DNA of 7,862 nucleotides from Candidatus Zixiibacteriota bacterium. Its GTDB lineage: Bacteria; Zixibacteria; MSB-5A5; SM1-73. The notes beneath the pieces were generated by a model that was not told where the DNA came from, made no database searches, and was given only the letters and a program-made list of their open reading frames with translations. Numbering within the stretch: the stretch's first letter is position 1; each line of letters begins with the position of its first letter. A program made the position numbers and the translations under genes. Shown piece after piece: positions 1 through 5,941 of this stretch. The DNA lies in assembly GCA_020341875.1 (NCBI GenBank), contig CP070839.1, forward strand, positions 1,080,655-1,088,516. The letters are read 5' to 3'.

Positions 1-2
1 AA

Positions 3-110
3 GAGCGGTCCAGAATCTGCGATTTGGAAACAAAATTGAAACAAAAGCAGATTTTTCCGCTTAACTTCTTGTCAGACAAAAAGCAAATCCCCACCGGATT
101 GTTCGTATAA
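3..110 (+). CDS. Possible 3' end of an upstream + strand gene (weak)
   Basis: One + strand frame stays open from the left edge to a TAA at 108-110, giving about 35 residues that end in PTGLFV. The stop lies four bases before the terminator stem at 115, where a gene end is expected, and about half or more of its third codon positions are G or C, as in neighbouring genes. A competing frame ends at TAA 62-64 but is much more A/T-rich at third positions. No domain is recognisable, and the A-rich stretch at 28-46 could equally be non-coding. Confidence 0.22.
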   Translation, partial: ERSRICDLETKLKQKQIFPLNFLSDKKQIPTGLFV

Positions 111-114
111 TATT

Positions 115-142
115 AGGATGCCCCTCTGGGCATCCTGTTTTT
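115..142 (+). terminator. Rho-independent terminator
   Basis: A perfect 9-bp stem (AGGATGCCC at 115-123, GGGCATCCT at 128-136) closes a CTCT loop. On the + strand it is followed by GTTTTTG (137-143). This is a classical intrinsic terminator. It probably ends whatever + strand gene lies left of the window and insulates it from the protease gene at 226. Confidence 0.75.
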
Positions 143-157
143 GTCGGAGCGGGGTCC

Positions 158-176
158 GCCGGGACAGGGTCCCGGC
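158..176. repeat. GC-rich hairpin in the protease leader
   Basis: A perfect 8-bp inverted repeat (GCCGGGAC at 158-165, GTCCCGGC at 169-176) surrounds an AGG loop and sits 50 bp upstream of the protease start codon. A weaker imperfect stem follows (GGCTTCC at 175-181 against GGAAGAAGC at 187-195). No T-tract follows, so it is not a standard terminator. It may be a leader structure or a member of the palindromic repeats that fill other spacers here. I cannot assign a function. Confidence 0.5.
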
Positions 177-225
177 TTCCTCACATGGAAGAAGCTGCTG
201 TTGCGCTAAGTAAACGGAGTGTAAC

Positions 226-2997
226 ATGAGATATAGGATTGCCGCTGCGTTTCTCTTCACCGTTCTTCTCTTCTTAACCTGGCACGTTGATGGGTTTGGA
301 GTTGCTCTCACCCAGGAGGTGGTGGAGAAGCTCAAGAAAGAGGGGAAACTGCAGGAATGGATTGATCGGTGGGAATACGCGGCCCAACGGGGCATGTATG
401 AGACAACTCCGGACCAGCTTGTCAGGCTGGCGAGGATAAGCTCCAAGGGTGTGGCTCAGCCGGAAACCTTGAGGCCTTTGGTACTGCTGATTGACTTCAG
501 CGATAACGTGCGAAGCCAAACCCCCGGCGCATTTGACACCCTCCTCTTCAGCAAAGGCTTCGAAGTCTCCTCGGGCAGCTTCAGGGATTATCACCTGGAG
601 AGCTCCTACGGGCTGCACGACCCCCAGGGCGGGGTAGAAGGATGGGTGCAAATGGACTCAAGTTATGAGTACTATGTAGCCGGGGCGCACGGTCTCGGCT
701 CCTATCCTCGCAATGCACGTGGAATGGTGCGCGACGCATTGCTTCTGGCCGACCCTTTCGTCAATTTTCAGGATTATGATCATAATAACAATGGGTGGAT
801 CGATGGCTTGATGGTTGTGCATGCTGGTCCAGGAGCCGAGGAGACCGCAAGCGTGGACGACATCTGGTCGCACCGCTGGACATTGGTCAGCCAAATGCAA
901 TTGGACGGCGTACGGATAGAGGATTACAGCACCGAGCCGGAGACGCACGCAAATGGGTCTTTGATCGACATCGGCGTGTTCTGCCATGAGTGGGGACACT
1001 CCCTGAACATCCATTGGGAGGAATATGATGCCGAAGTACAGGGTGAGGGCTTGGGGGACTGGAGCGTGATGGCAACCGGCTGTTATAACAGTGGCGGGAG
1101 AAAGCCGGCACATCACAGCGCCTACACAAAACATTTTCTGGGGTGGACGACCTTAGACACAGTTGCGTCAAATCGGACCAACCAGGAGATCCTTCAGGCG
1201 GAGACCTCGCCCATCTCTTACGGTCTCTGGACATCAGGAAGTCTGTCTCATGAGTTCTTTATGGTCGAAAACAGGCAGAAGACAGGTTTCGATTCAGCCC
1301 TTCCAGGAAGCGGCTTATTGATCTACCATGTCGATGTCTGGGAGGGGGACAACCAGGACGAATGGTGTCCAGGAAGCGCACCTTCCCATCATTACAAGAC
1401 TGCCCTGGAGCAGGCGGACGGAAAGTACCAGTTGGAAGGATGCTTCGGGTTCGGTCAGAACCAGGGAGATGTTTTTGATCCTTTTCCGGGAAACTTGGGT
1501 AAGAGAGCTTTTGATGATACTACCCTACCCAGCTCGCGTGACTATAGTGACGACCCCACCCAGGTGGCGGTGTGGGATATCTCGGATTCGGACTCGGCCA
1601 TGTACGCTAACCTGGACGTGACCTGGTCTCGGCCCAATTTGGTGGTGGACGACCTCTTCTTCAATGACTCCTCCGGGGGGGATGGTGACGGTAATGCCGA
1701 GCCGGAGGAGACCGTGGAACTCTACCTGGTTCTCTCCAACTCATGGGCAAATCTTCTGAGCGCCAGCGTGGTAGCCTCCGCGGACACCGACGGAATCGTT
1801 TTTAACATCGATTCGGTGAATATCGGAAACGTCATGTCCGGTGGAACAGCGGATAATTACGGCAATCCTCTTGAATTCCATGTGGCGCCGGGCTTCCCCG
1901 ATAAGAAAGTCACCTTCACCTTTCACATTTGCGGAAACGCCGGGGCGTACTGCACTAACCTGGAAGAAGATGCGAACATAGGCCCGCCAGAGGTCCTCTT
2001 GGTGGATGACGACGATCACACGAGCGGGGGCTCCAATTACGTTGCCGTCTACGAGAAGGCACTGGAACTCTGCGGAGCGGTTTACGACGTGTGGGACAAA
2101 CAGGCAAAGGCGGATCGTTCGGTTGAGCTTTCCGACTATCCCATCATGGTCTGGTATACGGGAGACCACAGGACATCGCTCTTGTCTTCGCAGGACGTCA
2201 CGGACCTGAAGAATTATCTGGATGACGGTGGAAAGCTGTTTCTGACCAGCCAGGATGCTGCGGAGAAGCTTTCATCCGGGACAACGTCAGACTCTCTTTT
2301 CCTGGCCGATTATTTGCACGCCGGCTACGAAGGAACCTGCGACAAGTACTTGGCTCGCGAGGTGCTTGAAGATCCGATGCCGGAGACTTTGTACACCTTC
2401 TTTAGCGAAGTCTGCGCACCTGCGAATCAGACCTCCCTGGACGTCCTCACCCCCGAAGGCTCTGCTTCCCCGATGATGAAATACGCCGACGGTTTCACCG
2501 CACCGACGGATTTGGTGGCCGGGATCAAATACGCCGCGGATTTCAAGGTGGTCCTGTTCGGGTTTGGCCTTGAAGGTGTAGATAGCTGCGGCCAGGGACC
2601 TTTCGGGCACCCGGCCTCAAAACCCGAATTGGTTATGCAACGGGTATTGAACTGGTTAAGGGGTACCTCGGACGTGTTTGACTGGGAGGAGGAGTTCGTC
2701 AACCGGCCCAGGGAGATCCACCTTAGCCAGAATCATCCCAATCCTTTCAATCCTTCAACCAGTATTCAGTACTCAGTCTACGGTAGGCAGAGACCTGCCC
2801 ACACCACTCTCAGAGTCTTTAACATCATAGGACAGCTCGTGCGGACGCTCGTTGATGAAGAAAAGCTACCGGGCGCCTATTCGGTAACCTGGGATGGCAA
2901 GGACGAGAAGGGAGACCAGGTCTCCAGCGGAGTGTATTTCTATCAACTGAAAGCGCGAGAGCAGACTGAAACCAAGAAGATGGTTCTGCTCAAATAG
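226..2997 (+). CDS. Secreted M6-family metalloprotease with accessory domains and C-terminal sorting/FlgD-like domain
   Basis: This is a predicted exported zinc endopeptidase of the immune-inhibitor-A-like M6 type, 923 residues long. The ATG is preceded by GGAG at 216-219, six bases away. Residues 1 to about 23 form a signal peptide (basic MRYR, hydrophobic core, then polar). The catalytic domain (about 80-470) contains DYDHNNNGWIDG at 183-194, a probable calcium loop, then VVHAGPGAEE (197-206), the zinc motif HEWGH (254-258) and a Met-turn-like DWSVMATG around M282; GLLIYHVD further on is also typical of M6. Residues about 471-585 look like a beta-sandwich with a DGDGNAEPEE acidic loop. About 586-815 resemble a Rossmann/glutamine-amidotransferase-like domain (VLLVDDDD, then NYLDDGGKLFL). 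The C-terminus (about 831-923), with NHPNPFNP at 836-843 and ending KKMVLLK, resembles type IX secretion sorting or FlgD-Ig domains. The zinc-site loop (SLNIHWEEYD) departs from the usual LGLPDxYD. The family call is firm; the substrate is unknown. It appears to be monocistronic. Confidence 0.9.
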   Translation: MRYRIAAAFLFTVLLFLTWHVDGFGVALTQEVVEKLKKEGKLQEWIDRWEYAAQRGMYETTPDQLVRLARISSKGVAQPETLRPLVLLIDFSDNVRSQTPGAFDTLLFSKGFEVSSGSFRDYHLESSYGLHDPQGGVEGWVQMDSSYEYYVAGAHGLGSYPRNARGMVRDALLLADPFVNFQDYDHNNNGWIDGLMVVHAGPGAEETASVDDIWSHRWTLVSQMQLDGVRIEDYSTEPETHANGSLIDIGVFCHEWGHSLNIHWEEYDAEVQGEGLGDWSVMATGCYNSGGRKPAHHSAYTKHFLGWTTLDTVASNRTNQEILQAETSPISYGLWTSGSLSHEFFMVENRQKTGFDSALPGSGLLIYHVDVWEGDNQDEWCPGSAPSHHYKTALEQADGKYQLEGCFGFGQNQGDVFDPFPGNLGKRAFDDTTLPSSRDYSDDPTQVAVWDISDSDSAMYANLDVTWSRPNLVVDDLFFNDSSGGDGDGNAEPEETVELYLVLSNSWANLLSASVVASADTDGIVFNIDSVNIGNVMSGGTADNYGNPLEFHVAPGFPDKKVTFTFHICGNAGAYCTNLEEDANIGPPEVLLVDDDDHTSGGSNYVAVYEKALELCGAVYDVWDKQAKADRSVELSDYPIMVWYTGDHRTSLLSSQDVTDLKNYLDDGGKLFLTSQDAAEKLSSGTTSDSLFLADYLHAGYEGTCDKYLAREVLEDPMPETLYTFFSEVCAPANQTSLDVLTPEGSASPMMKYADGFTAPTDLVAGIKYAADFKVVLFGFGLEGVDSCGQGPFGHPASKPELVMQRVLNWLRGTSDVFDWEEEFVNRPREIHLSQNHPNPFNPSTSIQYSVYGRQRPAHTTLRVFNIIGQLVRTLVDEEKLPGAYSVTWDGKDEKGDQVSSGVYFYQLKAREQTETKKMVLLK

Positions 2998-3010
2998 CCC
3001 AGCCCCACGG

Positions 3011-3034
3011 CCGCGGGCAGGATGCCCGCCCTAC
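3011..3034. repeat. Half copy of the composite palindromic repeat
   Basis: The hairpin GCGGGCA (3013-3019), loop GGA, TGCCCGC (3023-3029) is followed by CCTAC. The 24 bases match the right half of the repeat at 4677-4700 at 21 positions, so this looks like a truncated copy of that family. It lies just after the protease stop codon. Confidence 0.6.
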
Positions 3035-3066
3035 CCTATTTCCTAACGGTTCTTATACCAGCAGGC

Positions 3067-3123
3067 TCGTAGGCGGGTCTTCCAGTCCCGTGCAATTGCC
3101 GGGGGCGAGATGCCCGCCTACGA
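3067..3123. repeat. Composite palindromic repeat, full copy 1
   Basis: Perfect 11-bp outer arms (TCGTAGGCGGG at 3067-3077, CCCGCCTACGA at 3113-3123) enclose a second, imperfect stem-forming segment that contains CTTCCAG and GCAATTGC. The left 24 bases match 21 of 24 bases at 4646-4669, and the right end GATGCCC-CC-TACG matches as well. The two elements are therefore members of one family. Such mobile-looking intergenic palindromes resemble REP-type elements. No transposase is nearby. Confidence 0.75.
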
Positions 3124-3171
3124 ATTAAGATGAGGGTTCTGTTGAACAGAAAGGACAGGGAAAGCGGTAGC

Positions 3172-3189
3172 CGCACCCTTCAGGGTGCG
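3172..3189. repeat. Hairpin just downstream of the pseudouridine synthase gene
   Basis: The perfect 7-bp stem CGCACCC (3172-3178) / GGGTGCG (3183-3189) has a TTCA loop and lies eight bases past the minus-strand stop codon at 3198. Minus-strand sequence after the stem is not T-rich, so intrinsic termination is doubtful. It may be a 3'-end processing stop or another repeat. The GGGTGCG arm also occurs at 4734-4740, after the kinase gene. Confidence 0.5.
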
Positions 3190-3197
3190 AAGAGATT

Positions 3198-3914
3198 CTA
3201 CCCAAGACCTGCTAGCTTCTTGAGGTCGTGGGCTTCTCTATGCGACAAATAGCGCCACTGCCCGGTTTTCAAACCTCGGGCGGTGAGATGGGCAAAGCGT
3301 GTGCGTACCAGGTTGGTCACCCGGAGGCCTAATGTCTGACACATTAGCTTTATCTCTCTTTTGGTGCCCTCCTTCAGCTTCAACTCAAAAACCGATTCCT
3401 TTTCTCCCTTTCTGATAATCCTTCCCTCGCCCCGGGCGACGACGCCCTCTTCCAGCTTGATCCCCTGCTGGAAGCTCCTCAGTATCTCCTCGTCCATCTT
3501 CCCGCTGACAGAAACCAAGTAGATCTTCTCGATCTCGAACTTGGGATGGGTCAGACGGTAGGTCAGTTCCCCGTCGTTGGTCAAAAGGAGCACCCCCTCG
3601 GTGTTCAGGTCCAGTCTACCTACCGGAAAGACCTTCTTGTCCTTCCCGACCAGATCCAAGACGGTAGGGCGCCGAAAGTCATCCTTGACCGTCGAGAGAT
3701 AACCTTTGGGCTTGTTTAGAAGGATGTAAAGAAGATTTTCGTGAAGCGAAATCTTTTTGCCATCGACGGAGACCTCATCAGTTTTCTCGTCGACAGAAAC
3801 CCCCAGCTTTTGGACGGTGACGCCGTTCACAGCCACCCTGCCGGATTGAATCAAAAGATCTGCCGCCCTACGGGAACAGACGCCCGAGTGGGCTAAGAAT
3901 TTATTGAGCCTCAT
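3198..3914 (-). CDS. rluB: RsuA/RluB/RluE/RluF-family rRNA pseudouridine synthase
   Basis: This enzyme would isomerise a uridine in ribosomal RNA to pseudouridine in the cytoplasm; RluB-type members act on 23S rRNA and RsuA on 16S rRNA. The 238-residue length is normal. An N-terminal S4 RNA-binding domain covers about residues 1-48 (RLNKFLAHSGVCSRRAADLL, then GRVAVNG). The catalytic domain follows with LLNKPKG (65-71) and the family motif GRLDLNTEG, whose Asp102 is the expected nucleophile. A KREIKLMCQTLG segment stands where relatives have an NRQVRRM-like stretch. The ATG at 3912-3914 lies inside the end of scpB, a 14-bp overlap that suggests translational coupling. The scpB-rluB order is widespread in bacteria. 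The family call is firm; the exact target nucleotide is not, so the symbol is by analogy. Confidence 0.93.
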   Translation of the reverse strand: MRLNKFLAHSGVCSRRAADLLIQSGRVAVNGVTVQKLGVSVDEKTDEVSVDGKKISLHENLLYILLNKPKGYLSTVKDDFRRPTVLDLVGKDKKVFPVGRLDLNTEGVLLLTNDGELTYRLTHPKFEIEKIYLVSVSGKMDEEILRSFQQGIKLEEGVVARGEGRIIRKGEKESVFELKLKEGTKREIKLMCQTLGLRVTNLVRTRFAHLTARGLKTGQWRYLSHREAHDLKKLAGLG

Positions 3915-4602
3915 CTTGCGGGTAAGCTTGGGAGGGGGAGTCCGCAGGGATCTGGAGGGGGATCTCTTCGGTGGGTTCGCCTGTCTCTACCGGCTTCTCT
4001 TCGGTCTCTTCTGTACTCTTCTCCTCCATCTTCTCATAGATCTGTTCAGCGAAGGAGGGTGTTTCCTTGGCCTTGAGAATCTTCTCCAGCTCCTCGATTC
4101 TGGGGAGGTCGTCCAGATCATTCAGGCCGAAATGGGCCAGGAACTCCTGGGTGGTGCCGTACAGAAGAGGTCTTCCCGGGGCGGGTTTTCTGCCCACGAT
4201 GGTGATAAGCTTGCGATCGAGCAGGGTAAACACTGGTCCCTCACTGTTGACCCCCCTCAAGCGGTCTATCTCTGACTTTACGATAGGCTGCTTGTAAGCC
4301 ACGATAGAGAGAACCTCCAGCGCCTGACGCGAAAGTCGCTCTCTTCTGCTGTGAGAGAACAGAGCTTTCACGAAGGAGGCATAATCAGGAAGGGTGTATA
4401 TGTGGAACCCCTTGGCAATTCTTTTTATGGCGAAGCTGTGTCCCCCCTCTCGATATCTCTCGTTTAGGGAATCTATGGCCTCCTCGATCTGCTCGGTGGT
4501 GATATCCCTTATGACCGCCTTAATCCCCTCGGGAGACAGGGGCTTATCCGAGGCGAAAAGCAGGGCTTCGATTACGGGCTGGTGATCGTTGTTTGATTCC
4601 AA
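3901..4602 (-). CDS. scpB: Segregation and condensation protein B
   Basis: ScpB is the winged-helix accessory subunit of the SMC-ScpAB condensin-like complex, which compacts and segregates the chromosome. From the chosen TTG start the protein has 233 residues. It begins with PVIEALLFASDKPLS (9-23) and carries the diagnostic core RLSRQALEVLSIVAYKQP (89-106), RGVNS (116-120), a TLLDRKLI turn and GRKPAPGRPLLYGTT (137-151), then HFGLNDLDDLP. The last 40 or so residues are a Glu/Thr/Pro-rich, probably disordered tail. I chose TTG at 4600-4602 because GGAAGAGG precedes it by five bases and the family starts near here. An ATG at 4642-4644 is possible. The frame also extends to 4695, but that part is the adjacent palindromic repeat. 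The usual partner scpA is not adjacent: the upstream gene is the kinase. Confidence 0.93.
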   Translation of the reverse strand: MESNNDHQPVIEALLFASDKPLSPEGIKAVIRDITTEQIEEAIDSLNERYREGGHSFAIKRIAKGFHIYTLPDYASFVKALFSHSRRERLSRQALEVLSIVAYKQPIVKSEIDRLRGVNSEGPVFTLLDRKLITIVGRKPAPGRPLLYGTTQEFLAHFGLNDLDDLPRIEELEKILKAKETPSFAEQIYEKMEEKSTEETEEKPVETGEPTEEIPLQIPADSPSQAYPQDEAQ

Positions 4603-4607
4603 TTCTT

Positions 4608-4615
4608 CCTCTTCC
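4608..4615 (-). promoter_or_regulatory. Ribosome binding site supporting the scpB TTG start
   Basis: On the minus strand the sequence GGAAGAGG is followed by five bases and then TTG (4600-4602). No comparable site precedes the ATG at 4642-4644, whose upstream bases belong to the palindromic repeat. This favours the TTG start. Confidence 0.5.
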
Positions 4616-4644
4616 GATGAAACCGTTCTGCGCAGCCACCACAT

Positions 4645-4702
4645 CCGTAGACGGGGCTTCCAGCCCCGTTTGCACTCGGCGGGCAAGATGCCCACCCTAC
4701 GG
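4645..4702. repeat. Composite palindromic repeat, full copy 2
   Basis: Outer arms CCGTAG (4645-4650) and CTACGG (4697-4702) enclose two hairpins. The first is a perfect 8-bp stem, ACGGGGCT (4651-4658) / AGCCCCGT (4662-4669), with a TCC loop. The second is GGGCA (4681-4685) / TGCCC (4689-4693) with an AGA loop. It is the same family as 3067-3123 (21 of 24 identical at the left end). It lies in the kinase-scpB spacer and begins directly next to the ATG at 4642-4644. Confidence 0.8.
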
Positions 4703-4718
4703 GCATAGCCGGCTTACC

Positions 4719-4745
4719 GGTGCGCACGATAAGGGGTGCGCCACC
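4719..4745. repeat. Imperfect hairpin after the kinase gene
   Basis: GGTGCGCAC (4719-4727) pairs with GTGCG-C-CACC (4736-4745), leaving one bulged base. It is located two bases past the kinase stop codon on the minus strand. There is no T-tract after it in that direction, so it is a doubtful terminator. It could be an RNA 3'-end structure or a repeat related to the 3172-3189 hairpin through the shared GGGTGCG. Confidence 0.4.
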
Positions 4746-4747
4746 CT

Positions 4748-5845
4748 TTAATCGTCCTTGATCTTCTGTGGATAGGTCTTGGCCTCCTCCTCTCCCTTGA
4801 GCACCCGGAGACCACCCAGAGCTAAGGACTTCATCTCGTCCTCTCCGGCGAACACCAGGACCTTAGCCAAGAATCCGATCCATTCTCTCAACTTCTCCAC
4901 CACGTAATTCGACCGCGCCAATCCGCCGGTCAAGACTATGGCGTCTACCTTTCCTTCTAAAGCTACGGCGCGACTGCCGATTTCGCAAGCAATTTGATAG
5001 ATCATGGCCTGATAAATTCTCTCTGCTTCCGTATCTCCCTGCTGTATTCTTTTTTCCACCTCTTCGCAGTTGTTGGTGTCGAGATAGGCCACCAATCCTC
5101 CCCGGCCCACCAGCTTCTTGTTTACCTCATCGAATGAGACTTTCCCGGAGAAGCACCACTGGGCGAACTCGAACATGGGAAGATAGCCTGTTCTCTCCGG
5201 GGTGAATGGCCCGCTGTCCAGGGCATTGTTGGCATCGATCACCTTGCCCTTGTGTATGGCTGCAACGGATATTCCTCCGCCTAAATGAGCGACGATCAGA
5301 TTCGTCTGTTCAAGCTTCTTGGAGAGAGCATGGGCAGCCAGCCTGGCGGTGGCCTTAACGTTTAGGGCATGAAACAGGCTCTTCCGGGGGAACTCCGGCA
5401 GTCCTGAACATCTGGCGATGGGCCGGAACTCGTCCACGGACGGGGGATCGACGATGAAGGAGGGGATATGATAGTCCCAGCCGATACCAAAGGCCAACAC
5501 CGCACCGAGGTTGGAGGGATGCTCTCCGCCGTATGCATTACGGCCGTCCTCGATCATCAGCTCGTTAACACGATAGGTCCCGCTCACCACCGGACGAAAC
5601 AGCCCACCCCTTCCCACCACCGCAGAAAGCTCATCCGGCTTGAGCCTGGCATCCTCTAAGGCCTCTTTGATCAACTTTTTCCGGAACTCGTACTGATCCC
5701 ACACCCGGGCAAACGGTTCCAGCTCCAGCTTGCTGTGATTTATGCTCCGTGTGAAGACCTGTTTCTCGTCCTCGAACACCGCTATTTTGGTGGAGGTTGA
5801 ACCGGGATTTATCACCAGAATTCGGAACTTTTTGCTCTTGGCCAA
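4748..5845 (-). CDS. buk: Butyrate kinase / branched-chain fatty acid kinase
   Basis: This cytoplasmic acyl kinase of the acetokinase family converts acyl phosphate plus ADP to a short-chain fatty acid plus ATP, the last step of phosphotransacylase-kinase energy conservation; family members use butyrate, isobutyrate or isovalerate. The 365 residues match the family length. Motifs in order are NPGSTSTK (13-20), GRGGL (78-82), HPSNLGA (109-115), a DPPSVDEF stretch, HLGGGIS (187-193), FTPERTGYLP, and DAIVLTGGLA (301-310). All are intact. I chose TTG at 5843-5845 because AAGGA precedes it by five bases and the product starts MAKSKKFRILVINPG, as relatives do. An in-frame GTG at 5867-5869 would add eight residues but lacks a spaced ribosome binding site. 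It follows an amino acid dehydrogenase gene, which points to keto-acid-derived acyl groups as substrates. No phosphotransbutyrylase gene is in view. Confidence 0.93.
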   Translation of the reverse strand: MAKSKKFRILVINPGSTSTKIAVFEDEKQVFTRSINHSKLELEPFARVWDQYEFRKKLIKEALEDARLKPDELSAVVGRGGLFRPVVSGTYRVNELMIEDGRNAYGGEHPSNLGAVLAFGIGWDYHIPSFIVDPPSVDEFRPIARCSGLPEFPRKSLFHALNVKATARLAAHALSKKLEQTNLIVAHLGGGISVAAIHKGKVIDANNALDSGPFTPERTGYLPMFEFAQWCFSGKVSFDEVNKKLVGRGGLVAYLDTNNCEEVEKRIQQGDTEAERIYQAMIYQIACEIGSRAVALEGKVDAIVLTGGLARSNYVVEKLREWIGFLAKVLVFAGEDEMKSLALGGLRVLKGEEEAKTYPQKIKDD

Positions 5846-5850
5846 ACGAA

Positions 5851-5855
5851 TCCTT
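5851..5855 (-). promoter_or_regulatory. Ribosome binding site supporting the kinase TTG start
   Basis: AAGGA on the minus strand is followed by TTCGT (five bases) and TTG at 5843-5845. The upstream GTG candidate at 5867-5869 has only an AGGGG immediately touching it, which is too close to function well. Confidence 0.5.
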
Positions 5856-5894
5856 TTCGTTAACCTCACCCCCTATGTCCCATTCAGGGTGAAG

Positions 5895-5919
5895 CCCCCT
5901 CCATGAAATGGAGAGGGGG
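5895..5919. repeat. Hairpin in the dehydrogenase-kinase spacer
   Basis: CCCC-CTCCAT (5895-5904) pairs through a GAA loop with ATGGAG-AG-GGGG (5908-5919); two unpaired bases lie in the right arm. It lies 23 bp past the dehydrogenase stop on the minus strand and is preceded there by a pyrimidine-rich run. No T-tract follows the stem in the direction of transcription. It may be an attenuating or stabilising structure, or another repeat. Confidence 0.45.
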
Positions 5920-5941
5920 AACAAAAGGGGGAGAGGTGGTT

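Larger units (their letters stand above)
2998..3197. other. Convergent intergenic spacer filled with palindromic repeats, no gene
   Basis: These 200 bp lie between the 3' ends of the protease (+) and the pseudouridine synthase (-). I see no plausible gene. The spacer holds a half copy and a full copy of a composite palindromic repeat, a short TTCTGTT-G-AACAGAA dyad (3137-3151) and a CGCACCC/GGGTGCG hairpin, all listed separately or here. None has a convincing T-tract. The hairpin at 3013-3029 starts 15 bp after the protease stop and may still act as a 3'-end stabiliser. Confidence 0.7.

Noticed and set aside
4..61. Imperfect inverted repeat AGCGG...AATCTGC / GCAGATT...CCGCT
   Set aside because: The stem is interrupted and the loop is 26 bases long in A-rich sequence; it is too weak to call a terminator or an element.
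106..111. Perfect TATAAT -10 hexamer
   Set aside because: No matching -35 element lies 16-18 bp upstream; the nearest TTGTCA (69-74) is 31 bp away. Transcription starting there would run straight into the terminator at 115-142, so a chance match is more likely.
658..1134. 158-codon open frame on the minus strand inside the protease gene
   Set aside because: It overlaps the conserved catalytic domain of the protease and shows no family motifs; it is a shadow frame.
3137..3151. TTCTGTT-G-AACAGAA operator-like dyad
   Set aside because: It lies between two converging 3' ends, where a promoter operator is not expected; a single short palindrome is insufficient evidence.
3904..4275. 123-codon open frame on the + strand opposite scpB
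   Set aside because: It is antisense to the diagnostic ScpB motifs and Leu-rich only because of the antisense Glu/Lys codons; it is not a gene.
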